A DNA stretch of 64,000 nt. Source: Rhodococcus sp. 4CII (GTDB taxonomy: Bacteria; Actinomycetota; Actinomycetes; Mycobacteriales; Mycobacteriaceae). Within the stretch, counting starts at the first letter, position 1, and each line of letters opens with the position of its first letter. Positions 50,832 through 59,878 of this stretch are shown here, piece by piece. The translations under genes were made by a program, and so were the position numbers. The stretch spans positions 186,001 to 250,000 of the forward strand of contig NZ_JACCFE010000002.1 in the NCBI RefSeq assembly GCF_014256275.1, written 5' to 3'. The notes beneath the pieces were generated by a model. The model saw nothing but the letters and a program-made list of their open reading frames with translations, was not told the DNA's origin and made no database searches.

Positions 50832-51710
50832 ATGTCCCTGCCGTTCGCATCGATGGTGTGCGCGCTGATTGCGGCGCTGCTGTTCGCGTGCGCGTCGGTG
50901 GCGCAGCAGAGCGCGGCGTCCGCGGTCCCCGAGGACGCCGGGTTGATGACCACCCTGCTGCGCAGTCCACGCTGGTGGGCCGGTTTCGTCGGCGACGGCG
51001 GCGGCTACGTGATGCAAGCGGTCGCGTTGGCGCTGGGATCGGTGCTGGTGGTCCAGCCGCTGCTGGTGACTGCCCTGCTGTTCGCGCTGCCGTTGTCGGC
51101 GAAATTCTCCGGCTACCGGCTCACCCGCGCCACGTGGGCGCTCGCCGTCGCCCTGGCTGTCGCGCTCGCGATCTTCCTGGTGGTCGGCGACCCCACCGAG
51201 GGGAACATCGACGCCCCGTTCCGGGAATGGCTGGTGCCGCTCGGCATCCTGCTCGCGGTGGTGGCAGTGGCCGCCTCCACCGGGATGTCGAAGATCGACC
51301 CCGGGTGGCGGGCGCTGCTGCTCGGTGGGGCGGGCGGCATCCTCTACGGGGTGGCCGTGGCGTTCACCAAATACGTCGTCGAACTCGTGCCGCGCGGGCT
51401 GGGGGCGGTACTGAGCAGCTGGCAGGCGTGGGCGCTCGTCGCCGCCGGTCTGGTCGGCGTGTACCTGCAGCAGCGCGCCTTCCAGGTGGGACCGCTGTCG
51501 ACGTCACTGCCCGCGCTGACCATCGCCGAACCCCTCGCCGCCGTGTTCCTCGGCATGACCGTCCTCGACGAGCGCCTGCGGGTGGAAGGACCCGGCCTCG
51601 TCGTGGTCGGCTGCGCGGTGGCGGTGATGCTGATCTCGACCATCGGACTGTCCCGGTCGCAGGCGCAGCGGACATCCGACACCGCCGCAACTTCCCCGGT
51701 ATCGTCCTGA
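50832..51710 (+). CDS. DMT superfamily transporter (EamA/NIPA-like)
   Basis: A 292-residue membrane protein with nine to ten predicted membrane segments. Sequences like FASMVCALIAALLFACASVA, the repeated helices ALALGSVLVVQPLLVTALLF and QVGPLSTSLPALTIAEPLAA, and the tail segment VVVGCAVAVMLISTIGLS are typical of drug/metabolite transporters of the DMT/NIPA type. The repeat around VQPLL and AEPLA marks the two halves. It follows the second helicase gene with 5 nt between them. Substrate unknown. Confidence 0.75.
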   Translation: MSLPFASMVCALIAALLFACASVAQQSAASAVPEDAGLMTTLLRSPRWWAGFVGDGGGYVMQAVALALGSVLVVQPLLVTALLFALPLSAKFSGYRLTRATWALAVALAVALAIFLVVGDPTEGNIDAPFREWLVPLGILLAVVAVAASTGMSKIDPGWRALLLGGAGGILYGVAVAFTKYVVELVPRGLGAVLSSWQAWALVAAGLVGVYLQQRAFQVGPLSTSLPALTIAEPLAAVFLGMTVLDERLRVEGPGLVVVGCAVAVMLISTIGLSRSQAQRTSDTAATSPVSS

Positions 51711-51713
51711 CGT

Positions 51714-53150
51714 GTGCAGTTCCTCGACGGGCATCGCCCTCCCTATGACCTGACGTACGACGACGTGTTCCTGGTGCCGAACCGCACCGAGGTCACGTCG
51801 CGGTTCGACGTCGACCTGTCCACCGCGGACGGGGCCGGCACCACCATTCCGATCGTCGTCGCCAACATGACGGCCGTGTCGGGACGCCGCATGGCGGAGA
51901 CCGTCGCCCGCCGCGGCGGCCTGGTGGTTCTCCCGCAGGACCTGCCGGCGCCCGCCGTCGCGGAGACCGTGTCGTTCGTGAAGAGCAGGCACCTGGTGGC
52001 CGACACTCCGGTCACGCTCGGCCCCGACGCCGCCGTGTCCGACGCCCTGGCGCTGCTGCCGAAGCGGGCGCACGGGGCCGTGGTCGTCGTCGAGAACGAC
52101 CGTCCCGTCGGCGTCGTCACCGAGGCCTCCTGCACGGACGTCGACCGGTTCGCCCGGCTGCGGTCGGTCGCGTTGACCGACTTCGTCACCGCCCCCGTGT
52201 CCGCGTCGCCGCGGGAGGTGTTCGAACTCCTCGAGGGCACCCACGACTCCCTCGCCGTCATCGTCGAACCGGACGGCACCCTCGCCGGTGTCCTCACCCG
52301 CACGGGCGCCATCCGCGCCGGCATCTACCGGCCCGCCGTCGACGGCGACGGCCGGTTGCGGATCGCCGCGGCCGTCGGCGTCAACGGCGACGTCGCCGCG
52401 AAGGCCCGCGCCCTGGTGGATGCGGGCGCCGACCTGCTCGTCGTCGACACCGCTCACGGCCACCAGCAGAAGATGATCGACGTCCTCGGCGCGCTGAAGA
52501 AGGCCGACCTCGGCGTCCCGCTGGTCGCGGGCAACGTCGTGTCCGCGGCCGGTACCCGGGATCTGATCGACGCGGGCGCCGACATCGTGAAGGTCGGTGT
52601 CGGGCCGGGCGCGATGTGCACCACCCGCATGATGACGGGTGTCGGCAGGCCGCAGTTCTCCGCCGTCGAGGAGTGCGCCACGCAGGCGCGGGCGATGGGC
52701 GCGCACGTGTGGGCCGACGGCGGCGTCCGGCACCCCCGCGACGTGGCGCTCGCCCTCGCCGCGGGCGCGTCGAACGTGATGATCGGATCATGGTTCGCGG
52801 GCACCTACGAGTCCCCCGGCGACCTGCGGGTGGACCAGGCGGGCAACGCGTACAAGGAGAGCTTCGGGATGGCCTCCAAACGGGCCGTCGCCGCCCGCAC
52901 CGCCACGGACACCGCGTTCGACCGGGCCCGGAAAGGCCTGTTCGAGGAGGGCATTTCGAGTTCCCGGATGCGCCTGGACCCGGAACGTCCCGGCGTCGAG
53001 GACCTGATCGACCACATCTGCTCGGGGGTGCGCAGCACCTGCACGTACGCGGGGGCGCGGACTGTGGAGGAACTGCACGAGCGGGCCGTGCTGGGTGTGC
53101 AGTCCGCCGCCGGGTTCGCCGAGGGCCGCCCGCTGCCGGCCGGTTGGTGA
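51714..53150 (+). CDS. guaB1: GuaB1: GMP reductase-type IMPDH-family enzyme with CBS domains
   Basis: A 478-residue TIM-barrel enzyme of the IMPDH/GMPR family, orthologous by position to Rv1843c. The catalytic loop is GVGPGAMCTTRMMTG (Cys302), the phosphate-binding region GGVRHPRDVALALAAGASN, and two CBS domains occupy about residues 95-210. The mycobacterial orthologue has been shown to be a GMP reductase (NADPH-dependent deamination of GMP to IMP), regulated by the purine nucleotides through CBS. The start is GTG, three bases after the DMT gene. So it probably acts in guanine salvage, not de novo synthesis. Confidence 0.85.
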   Translation: MQFLDGHRPPYDLTYDDVFLVPNRTEVTSRFDVDLSTADGAGTTIPIVVANMTAVSGRRMAETVARRGGLVVLPQDLPAPAVAETVSFVKSRHLVADTPVTLGPDAAVSDALALLPKRAHGAVVVVENDRPVGVVTEASCTDVDRFARLRSVALTDFVTAPVSASPREVFELLEGTHDSLAVIVEPDGTLAGVLTRTGAIRAGIYRPAVDGDGRLRIAAAVGVNGDVAAKARALVDAGADLLVVDTAHGHQQKMIDVLGALKKADLGVPLVAGNVVSAAGTRDLIDAGADIVKVGVGPGAMCTTRMMTGVGRPQFSAVEECATQARAMGAHVWADGGVRHPRDVALALAAGASNVMIGSWFAGTYESPGDLRVDQAGNAYKESFGMASKRAVAARTATDTAFDRARKGLFEEGISSSRMRLDPERPGVEDLIDHICSGVRSTCTYAGARTVEELHERAVLGVQSAAGFAEGRPLPAGW

Positions 53151-53168
53151 CGTCCGCATCCTGATGCG

Positions 53169-53207
53169 CCGGTAGGTGTCCTGTTCCACGGAACCGGACA
53201 TCCACCG
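53169..53207 (+). terminator. Imperfect hairpin after guaB1
   Basis: CCGGT-A-GGTGTCC (from 53169) pairs with GGACA-T-CC-ACCGG (to 53207) around an inner stem GTTCC/GGAAC. It lies 18 bp after the guaB1 stop. The rest of the 310-bp gap before the next gene holds a candidate small gene. Confidence 0.5.
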
Positions 53208-53286
53208 GTATCATGGGTCGCTCAACCCCACCAGTTTCTCGGCGCCGGACCCGTCCGGGCCGTCGAGGCCGAACGAGAGGACTCCG

Positions 53287-53457
53287 GTGCCCGCGGCACC
53301 CACACACGCAGCAAGCGCCCCACCCGCCGACGTCTCCGGGAGTGTCGTCCCCTCGCGCTCCGTGGAATCGGACTCCGATTCCGCCGGTTCGGAGGGCTCC
53401 TCTAGCGAGCCGGGTGACAAACCCGGCGACCCCCGTTTCTCCGCTCGGCGGCGATGA
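53287..53457 (+). CDS. Candidate small disordered protein
   Basis: A GTG with AGAGGA six bases upstream starts a 56-residue frame ending 3 nt before the CNNM gene. The product is low-complexity, Ala/Pro/Ser-rich then acidic (SVESDSDSAGSEGSSSEPGD) and ends in a basic tail. It may be translated and coupled to the membrane protein gene downstream, or it may be an open frame by chance. Confidence 0.3.
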   Translation: MPAAPTHAASAPPADVSGSVVPSRSVESDSDSAGSEGSSSEPGDKPGDPRFSARRR

Positions 53458-53460
53458 CCG

Positions 53461-54831
53461 ATGGACATCGCGCTCAGCATTCTCGCCCTGCTCGGCTTTC
53501 TCGCCCTGACCGCGGGTACCGCACTGTTCGTGGCGGCCGAGTTCTCCCTCACCGCCCTCGAACGCAGCACCGTCGACGCCCACGCCCGGGACGGCGACCG
53601 CCGGGCCCGGCAGGTGCAGCACGCCCACCGCACGCTGTCGTTCCAGCTGTCCGGGGCGCAGCTCGGCATCACCATCACCACGCTGATCACCGGTTATCTG
53701 TCCGAACCGGTGCTCGCCCGCTTCATCACCCCAATCCTCGACGCGATCGGATTCAGCGAATCTGCCGCCGCGGCAACGTCGTTGGTGATCGCGCTGCTCC
53801 TCGCGACGTCGTTCTCGATGGTGTTCGGTGAGCTCGTCCCGAAGAACCTCGCCATCGCCCACCCCCTGCCCACGGCACGCGCGACCGCCGGCGTGCAGGC
53901 CGGGTTCTCGCTGATCTTCAAGTGGGCCATCAAGGGGCTCAACGGAACCGCGAACTGGCTGGTGCGGCGCCTCGGCATCGAACCGGCCGAGGAGCTGCGC
54001 TCGGCGCGGTCCCCGCAGGAGCTCGGTTCCCTGGTGCGGACGTCGGCGCAGCGCGGCGCCATCGACAAGGCAACGGCCCTGCTCGTCAACCGCTCGCTGC
54101 GCTTCGGCGAACGCACCGCCGAGGAACTGATGACCCCGCGTGTGAAGATCGAGACCCTGGCCACCACCGACACGGTGGCCGACCTGATCAACACCGCCGC
54201 CCGCACCGGGTTCTCCCGCTTCCCGGTCGTCGACGGCGACCTCGACGACGCCGTCGGTGTCGTCCACATCAAGCACGCGTTCGCGGTGCCCGCCGGCCGG
54301 CGGCGGACCACGCGCCTGAGCTCCCTCGCCCAGAAGGTTCCGGTGGTGCCGTCCAGCCTCGACGGTGACGCCCTGATGGAGCGCATCCGATCCGACGGCA
54401 TGCAGGTGGCGCTCGTCGTCGACGAATACGGCGGCACCGCCGGCATGGTGACGATGGAAGATCTGATCGAGGAGATCGTCGGCGACGTCCGCGACGAACA
54501 CGACGAACCGGAGATCGACGTCCAGCGGATCGGCGACGGCTGGTCCTGCTCCGGGCTGCTCCGCGTCGACGAGGTATCCGACACCACCGGGTACACGGCC
54601 CCCGAGGGCGAGTACGAAACGCTGGGCGGGCTCGTGCTCACCGAGCTGGGCCGGATACCCGACGAGGGCGACACCGTCGAACTTCCGGTGCCCGAGGGGC
54701 ACCACTCCGGCGGCCGGTGGGTCGCGACCGTGACCCACATGGACGGCCGGCGCATCGACCGGGTGCTGCTCACCCCGGAACCCGAGGAGAGCGGCGACAC
54801 CGAAGACGACGGGGAGGACGACGATGAGTGA
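53461..54831 (+). CDS. CNNM/CorC-type membrane protein (DUF21, CBS, CorC_HlyC)
   Basis: A 456-residue member of the CNNM/hemolysin-C family, orthologous by position to Rv1842c. It has an N-terminal DUF21 membrane domain (ALSILALLGFLALTAGTALF, AATSLVIALLLATSFSMVFG, then ELVPKN), a CBS pair (about residues 215-340) and a C-terminal CorC_HlyC domain starting near DGWSCSGLLRVDEVSD and ending in an acidic tail. Family members mediate Mg2+ or Co2+ efflux; specific role unknown. Overlaps the next gene by eight bases. Confidence 0.9.
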   Translation: MDIALSILALLGFLALTAGTALFVAAEFSLTALERSTVDAHARDGDRRARQVQHAHRTLSFQLSGAQLGITITTLITGYLSEPVLARFITPILDAIGFSESAAAATSLVIALLLATSFSMVFGELVPKNLAIAHPLPTARATAGVQAGFSLIFKWAIKGLNGTANWLVRRLGIEPAEELRSARSPQELGSLVRTSAQRGAIDKATALLVNRSLRFGERTAEELMTPRVKIETLATTDTVADLINTAARTGFSRFPVVDGDLDDAVGVVHIKHAFAVPAGRRRTTRLSSLAQKVPVVPSSLDGDALMERIRSDGMQVALVVDEYGGTAGMVTMEDLIEEIVGDVRDEHDEPEIDVQRIGDGWSCSGLLRVDEVSDTTGYTAPEGEYETLGGLVLTELGRIPDEGDTVELPVPEGHHSGGRWVATVTHMDGRRIDRVLLTPEPEESGDTEDDGEDDDE

Positions 54832-55912
54832 CCTCTTCGGTGTGCTGCTCACCTTCGTGCTGCTCGCGGGCAACGCCTTCTTCGTCGGCGCCGAGTTCGC
54901 GCTGATCTCGGCGCGCCGCGACCGGCTCGAGGCGTTGGAGGCGCAGGGCAAGAAACGCGCCCGCACGGTGATCACGGCGGGCGAGAACCTGTCCCTGATG
55001 CTGGCGGCCGCGCAGCTCGGCATCACGATCTGCTCGATCCTGCTCGGTAAGGTCGCCGAACCGGCGATCGCGCATCTCCTGGAGGTGCCGCTCCACGCGG
55101 TCGGGTTGCCCGCCGGGCTGCTGCATCCGGTGGCGTTCACGATCTCGCTGGCCCTGGTGGTGGTGCTGCACATCCTGCTCGGGGAAATGGTGCCGAAGAA
55201 CATCGCACTCGCGGGCCCGGAGCGGTCGGCGATGCTGCTGGTGCCGTTGCACCTCGTGTTCATCAAGCTGGCCCGCCCGCTGATCTCGTTCTACAACCTG
55301 TGCGCCAACCTGACGCTCCGGTTGCTGCGGGTCGAGCCCAAGGACGAACTCGACGTCACCGTGTCGGCGGTGGAATTGTCCGAGATGATCGGCGAATCCC
55401 GGTCCGAGGGACTGATCGACGCGGAGGAGCACCGGCGGCTCACCCAGGCGCTGGAGACCACCGACCGCCTGGTGAGCCAGGTGATGATCCCCCTCGCCGA
55501 GGCCCGGACCATCCCGCTGACGGGCGGGGGAACACGGCTCGGGGCCATCGAGGAGGCCGTCGTCGAGACCGGCTACTCCCGCTACCCGGTGCGCGCCGAG
55601 GACGGCTCCCTGGTCGGGTACCTGCATCTCAAGGACGTGCTCGACGACATCCTCGACGAGGAGGCCGGACCCGACACGGTGATCCCCCGCTCGGATATCC
55701 GCCCCCTCCCGAGCATGTCGACGACCACCCCGCTCGCGGAGGCGCTGGCGATCCTGCGGCGCGCCAGCTCCCACCTGGGGGCGGCGGCCGACCCGTCCGG
55801 GCGGATCGTGGGCATCGTCGCGCTCGAGGACCTCGTCGAGGAGTACGTGGGCACCGTGCGCGACGGCACCCACCGGGTCAACGGCGTGAACCCGGGACAG
55901 CGGACGAGCTGA
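54824..55912 (+). CDS. CNNM/CorC-type membrane protein, second copy without C-terminal domain
   Basis: A 362-residue paralogue of the preceding gene, orthologous by position to Rv1841c. The DUF21 domain (LLAGNAFFVGAEFALISARR, LGEMVPKNIALAGPE) and the CBS pair (IPLTGGGTRLGAIEEAVVET, GYLHLKDVLDDILDEEAGPD) are intact, but it ends right after the second CBS and lacks the CorC_HlyC domain. The pair overlaps by eight bases and probably forms a heteromeric membrane complex. Confidence 0.9.
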   Translation: MSDLFGVLLTFVLLAGNAFFVGAEFALISARRDRLEALEAQGKKRARTVITAGENLSLMLAAAQLGITICSILLGKVAEPAIAHLLEVPLHAVGLPAGLLHPVAFTISLALVVVLHILLGEMVPKNIALAGPERSAMLLVPLHLVFIKLARPLISFYNLCANLTLRLLRVEPKDELDVTVSAVELSEMIGESRSEGLIDAEEHRRLTQALETTDRLVSQVMIPLAEARTIPLTGGGTRLGAIEEAVVETGYSRYPVRAEDGSLVGYLHLKDVLDDILDEEAGPDTVIPRSDIRPLPSMSTTTPLAEALAILRRASSHLGAAADPSGRIVGIVALEDLVEEYVGTVRDGTHRVNGVNPGQRTS

Positions 55913-55916
55913 GCGG

Positions 55917-56777
55917 ATGGACGTTCTGGACGCGTCGGAGTGGGCCGCGCGCCGCGACCGGCACCGGGCGCGGGTCTCGGCCCTGATCGGACCGCACCTG
56001 GAGCGCCGGGAACGCGGCGAGACCCACCCGGTGATCGACTTCCTCTTCACCTACTACAGCTACCGGCCGAACCAGTTGCTGCGCTGGCACGCCGGGTGGG
56101 GAACCGTCCTCGCCGACGGGGCGGAGTACGCCGACCTCCGGGGTTATCACCGCACCGACGGCGGTGTCACCGTAGACCCGGCGTTCGTGCGGCGCCGCGC
56201 GGACACGGTCGCCTTCACCGCGCGGCTGATGGCGGCGACCGCGGAACGTCCCGCCCACCTGTCCTGTTTCGGGCTGCACGAGTGGGCGATGGTGTACCGG
56301 GCCGGGGAGGTCCGGCACGGCAGCGTCCCGCTGCGGCTCGGGCCGGGCGGCACCGACTCAGTCGTGGAGGCGGCGCAACTGCGCTGCACCCACTACGACG
56401 CGTACCGGTTCTTCACCCCCGCCGCCGAACCGCGGAACAGTATCCAGCTGACCCGGGACGACCAGGTCGGGCGGGAGCAGCCCGGATGCCTGCATGCGTC
56501 CATGGATCTGTACAAGTACTGCTACAAGCTGGCGCCGATGATCGACTCGGACCTGACCGTCGACTGCTTCGAACTGGCGCTCGCCGCACGCGAACTCGAC
56601 ATGCGGGCCAGCCCGTACGACCTCACCGACTTCGGGTACACCCCGATCCCGATCGAGACCCCGCACGGCCGCGCCGAGTACGTCCGGCAGCAGTCGGCGC
56701 TCGCGACCCGCGCCGCCCCGCTGCGTGCCGCATTGCGCGACCGGTGCCACCGGTTGCTCGCCACCGTGGGGCCATGA
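55917..56777 (+). CDS. Conserved protein, often annotated as 3-methyladenine DNA glycosylase
   Basis: A 286-residue protein with the pattern HPVIDFLFTYYSYRPNQLLR and FGLHEWAMVYRAGE, then HASMDLYKYCYKLAPMIDSD, and PIETPHGRAEYVRQQ near the end. Proteins like this are frequently labelled 3-methyladenine DNA glycosylase in actinobacteria, but I see no helix-hairpin-helix or catalytic Asp motif that would support it. Rich in Tyr, His and Arg, with no membrane segment. The stop overlaps the following CoA-transferase as ATGA, so the two are coupled. Confidence 0.6.
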   Translation: MDVLDASEWAARRDRHRARVSALIGPHLERRERGETHPVIDFLFTYYSYRPNQLLRWHAGWGTVLADGAEYADLRGYHRTDGGVTVDPAFVRRRADTVAFTARLMAATAERPAHLSCFGLHEWAMVYRAGEVRHGSVPLRLGPGGTDSVVEAAQLRCTHYDAYRFFTPAAEPRNSIQLTRDDQVGREQPGCLHASMDLYKYCYKLAPMIDSDLTVDCFELALAARELDMRASPYDLTDFGYTPIPIETPHGRAEYVRQQSALATRAAPLRAALRDRCHRLLATVGP

Positions 56778-58078
56778 CACTCCCGGTGCCCGACCACGAC
56801 GTCGGGGCCTACCTGGCGGCCCGGTTGCCCGTGTTCGCGTTGGCGGCCGGTTCGGTCGCGGCCCTCACCGGCGCCGTCGACCGGCTCGACGCCGCGCACG
56901 GGCGCGCACCCCGCACGTGGCGGCTCGACCCGGAGCGGATCGCCGCGTCCTTCGCCTCCGACCGGCTGCTGCGGGTATCGGGTGCCCCGGTGTCGGGTTT
57001 CGCGGAACTGTCCGGGTTCTTCGCGGCGGCGGACGGCTGGGTGCGCACCCACGCCAACTACCCGCACCATCGCAGGCGGCTACTGGCGGCGCTCGGGCTG
57101 CCGGACGACGCCGGCCGGGACGCGGTGACTACCCGGATCGGCGGCCTGACCGCCGCCGACGTCGAGGACCGCGCCGCCGCGGCGCAGGCGGTGGCCGTGC
57201 GCGTGCGGACCGCGGACGAGTGGACGGCGAGCACGCAGGGTGCCGCCGCCGCGTCCGGCGACCTCGTGTCCACCGCCGTGCACGCCGCTGGAACTCGCCC
57301 CGAAGCCAGGCACCGCTCCCGCATGATTCCCGGCTCGGGTCCGCTGGCGGGGGTGCGGGTCCTCGACCTCACCCGGGTGATCGCCGGCCCCGTCGCCACC
57401 CGCACCCTGGCACTGCTCGGCGCCGAGGTGCTGCGGATCGATCCGCCGGCCCTCCCGGAGATCGTCGTGCAGCACCGGGACACCGGGCAGGGCAAACGCT
57501 CCGCGTTGCTCGACGCGCGGTCCGCGGACGGCAGGCCGGTGTGGGAGAGCCTGCTCGCCGAGGCCGACGTGGTGGTCACCGGATACCGTCCGGGGGCGGT
57601 GGACGGGCTGCTCGACCACGCCCCACCGCATCTGGTGCGGGGACGGGTGTGCGCCTGGGGTGGCTCCGGCCCCTGGGCGGCCCGCCGCGGGTTCGACAGC
57701 ATCGTGCAGGCGGCGTCGGGGATCGCGCGCATCGAGGGCGGCGACACCCCCGGCGCGCTCCCCGCGCAGGCGCTCGATCACGCGACCGGGTACCTGCTCG
57801 CCGCCGGCATCCTCGACGCGCTCGCCGCCGGTCACCGGGACGGCCGCGGCCGGTCCGTCGACGTGTCCCTCGCCCGGACCGGGGCGTGGCTGCTCCGGGC
57901 GGACGGCCGCACCGAGAATCCGCCGCCGCCCGCGGTGCCCGGGCCCCGCTGCCTCGTCACGCACGGCGACCTGGCAACCGCCCGGCCCGCCCTCACCGAA
58001 TTCGACGACTACCCGTTCCCGGCCCGGCCCTGGGGCGCCGATCCCCCGGCGTGGACCGGTCTCACACCGGTGCCGTGA
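56774..58078 (+). CDS. CaiB/BaiF family CoA-transferase-like protein
   Basis: A 434-residue protein. Its C-terminal half is CaiB/BaiF-like: LAGVRVLDLTRVIAGPVATR, LGAEVLRIDPP, DVVVTGYRPGAVDGLLDH and RRGFDSIVQAASGIARIEGG with the catalytic Asp in GFDSIVQA. The N-terminal 200 residues, starting LPVPDHDVGAYLAARLPVFA, are an extra domain that looks like a degenerate first copy (SDRLLRVSGAPVSGFAEL). So it is probably an internally duplicated, diverged transferase. It overlaps the preceding gene by ATGA and the convergent one by 17 bp. Confidence 0.7.
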   Translation: MTLPVPDHDVGAYLAARLPVFALAAGSVAALTGAVDRLDAAHGRAPRTWRLDPERIAASFASDRLLRVSGAPVSGFAELSGFFAAADGWVRTHANYPHHRRRLLAALGLPDDAGRDAVTTRIGGLTAADVEDRAAAAQAVAVRVRTADEWTASTQGAAAASGDLVSTAVHAAGTRPEARHRSRMIPGSGPLAGVRVLDLTRVIAGPVATRTLALLGAEVLRIDPPALPEIVVQHRDTGQGKRSALLDARSADGRPVWESLLAEADVVVTGYRPGAVDGLLDHAPPHLVRGRVCAWGGSGPWAARRGFDSIVQAASGIARIEGGDTPGALPAQALDHATGYLLAAGILDALAAGHRDGRGRSVDVSLARTGAWLLRADGRTENPPPPAVPGPRCLVTHGDLATARPALTEFDDYPFPARPWGADPPAWTGLTPVP

Positions 58079-58691
58079 ACCGCGGGCTCGGATCCCCGGT
58101 CAGATGCCCCGGCGGCAACCGGCGCCCGCACAGCACGAGCAGCAGGTCCTGCGCGGATCCGTGCAGCGGTGCGCCGTCACCGTAGGTCCAGCTGCGATCG
58201 TCCGCCGTCAACCGCACCCCCGTCAGGTCGGTGCCGAAGTACTTCACCTGCTTCGGGCGGATCCCGTCGAGGACCCGGTCGAGGCGGTCGTCCGGGACCC
58301 GGCGGTCCAGGCCCAGCGCCACCGAGACGTCGAGACCGTGGATCACGTCGTGGGAAAGTGCCCCCTCGAAGCCGCCGCCCGGCGGCTTCCACGGGTGCGC
58401 CACGTTCTCCTCGACGGTGCGCAGCAGTTGCTCGCCGGTCAGGGTCCGCGCGTCCGCGCGGGCCTGCCCGTCCGCCATCCGGTTGAACTTGCCGCGCGCC
58501 TTCACCATTCCCAGCACGAACCGCGGCGCCGACAGGCGGTACGGCATGGTGATGTGCGCGATCACCTCCCGGGTGCGCCATCCCGCGCACAGCGACGGCG
58601 CATCCCATTGCTCCGGCGTCAGTCCCGCCAGCATCGACGCCACATCGCGTCGCTGCGCCGCCACCCAGTCCGGTGCCGTGTCCCCAGCCAT
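58062..58691 (-). CDS. Maleylpyruvate isomerase/DinB-like metal-binding protein
   Basis: A 209-residue member of the mycothiol-dependent maleylpyruvate isomerase N-terminal (DinB-like) family. Key parts are the helix PEQWDAPSLCAGWRTREVIA, HITMPYRLSAP with one metal His, and LSHDVIHGLDVSVALGL with the other two. These enzymes use mycothiol, the low-molecular-weight thiol of actinobacteria, as cofactor or have a metal-dependent transferase role. Overlaps the convergent CoA-transferase gene. Substrate unknown. Confidence 0.75.
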   Translation of the reverse strand: MAGDTAPDWVAAQRRDVASMLAGLTPEQWDAPSLCAGWRTREVIAHITMPYRLSAPRFVLGMVKARGKFNRMADGQARADARTLTGEQLLRTVEENVAHPWKPPGGGFEGALSHDVIHGLDVSVALGLDRRVPDDRLDRVLDGIRPKQVKYFGTDLTGVRLTADDRSWTYGDGAPLHGSAQDLLLVLCGRRLPPGHLTGDPSPRFTAPV

Positions 58692-58781
58692 GTCCGTCTC
58701 CTCCGCTCGCCGTGTCGTGCTCTACGTGAACAGACCGCGCCCGCCCGCGAAACTCACCGCGCGGCCGTGAAGAATGGTCGC

Positions 58782-58850
58782 GTGACGACACACCACTACA
58801 CGCTGACGGTCACCTTCCCCGTCCACCGCCCGTCGGTGGTGACCGCATGA
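58782..58850 (+). CDS. Possible short upstream ORF
   Basis: A GTG starts a 22-codon frame (VTTHHYTLTVTFPVHRPSVV plus two residues) that ends in TGA overlapping the nucleoside hydrolase ATG as ATGA. No Shine-Dalgarno site precedes it, so it would have to be leaderless. Weakly supported. Confidence 0.25.
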   Translation: MTTHHYTLTVTFPVHRPSVVTA

Positions 58851-59878
58851 GCCGGCGGAAGCTGATCGTCGACGTCGACACCGGCATCGACGACTCCCTG
58901 GCGTTGCTGTACCTGCTGGCCAGCCCGGACGCCGAGATCGCGGGCATCGCCAGCACCGCCGGCAACGTGCCGGTCGAACAGGTCGCGGCCAACAACCTGA
59001 ACTGGCTCGCCCTCTGCGGCGCCCCCGACATCGAGGTGACGCTCGGCGCCCGGGTCCCGCTGGCGTGCCCGCTGCGCACCACCGAGGACACCCACGGACC
59101 GCAGGGCATCGGGTACGCCGTCCTCCCGCCGGCCGGGCGGTCGCTGTCGGAGCGGGACGCCACCGCCCTGTGGGTGGACCTGGTCCGGGCCCACCCGGGC
59201 GAGCTCACCGGTCTGGTGACCGGTCCGCTGACGAATCTGGCCCTCGCCATCCGCGAGGAACCCGCACTGCCGCGGCTGCTGCGGCGCCTGGTCGTGATGG
59301 GTGGGGCGTTCAACCACCCCGGCAACACCACGCCCACCACCGAGTGGAACGTGTCGGTGGACCCGGAGGCGGCCAAGGAGGTGTTCGACGCGTTCTCCGG
59401 GCTACCGGCGGGCCGGCGTCCCATCCTGTGCGGTCTGGACGTCACCGAGACGATCGAGATGACACCGGATCACGTGCGGCGGCTGGCGGAGGCGGCGGGC
59501 AGCAGCCCCGACGAGATCATCTCCCCCGACGACGAGCCGGAGGTCCGCTCGACGGCGAGCAACCCGGTGATCCGGCACCTGTCCGACGCCGTCCGCTTCT
59601 ACATGGATTTCCACCGCACCCACGGGCAGGGTTTCCTGGCGCACATGCACGACCCGTTCGCGGCGGCCGTGGCGTTGAACCCGGCGATCGCCCGGACCCG
59701 CCCGGCCACCGTCGACGTCGAATTGCACGGCCGCCTCACCCGCGGCACCACGGTCGCCGACTGGGTGGGGCACTGGAACCGGGAACCGAACGTCGACATC
59801 GCGGTGAGCACCGACCCGGCCGCGTTCTTCGACGATCTCGTCGACCGGGTCGGGCGCTTCGCGAAGTCAGTCGGCTGA
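58847..59878 (+). CDS. Nucleoside hydrolase
   Basis: A 343-residue enzyme of the IunH/RihA family, cleaving the N-glycosidic bond of nucleosides to free base and ribose. The calcium-binding signature is VDVDTGIDDSLALL (Asp11, Asp15, Asp16), with TGPLTNLALAIREEP, VVMGGAFNHPGNTTP and TEWNVSVDPEAA, and the C-terminal HDPFAAAVALNP with the metal Asp. Part of purine and pyrimidine salvage. ATG at 58847; the stop overlaps the convergent meaB gene by 12 bp. Confidence 0.9.
   Translation: MSRRKLIVDVDTGIDDSLALLYLLASPDAEIAGIASTAGNVPVEQVAANNLNWLALCGAPDIEVTLGARVPLACPLRTTEDTHGPQGIGYAVLPPAGRSLSERDATALWVDLVRAHPGELTGLVTGPLTNLALAIREEPALPRLLRRLVVMGGAFNHPGNTTPTTEWNVSVDPEAAKEVFDAFSGLPAGRRPILCGLDVTETIEMTPDHVRRLAEAAGSSPDEIISPDDEPEVRSTASNPVIRHLSDAVRFYMDFHRTHGQGFLAHMHDPFAAAVALNPAIARTRPATVDVELHGRLTRGTTVADWVGHWNREPNVDIAVSTDPAAFFDDLVDRVGRFAKSVG

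Noticed and set aside
52381..55266. A 961-residue minus-strand frame opposite guaB1 and the CNNM genes
   Set aside because: Antisense shadow of three well-supported genes; composition shows no protein-like pattern.
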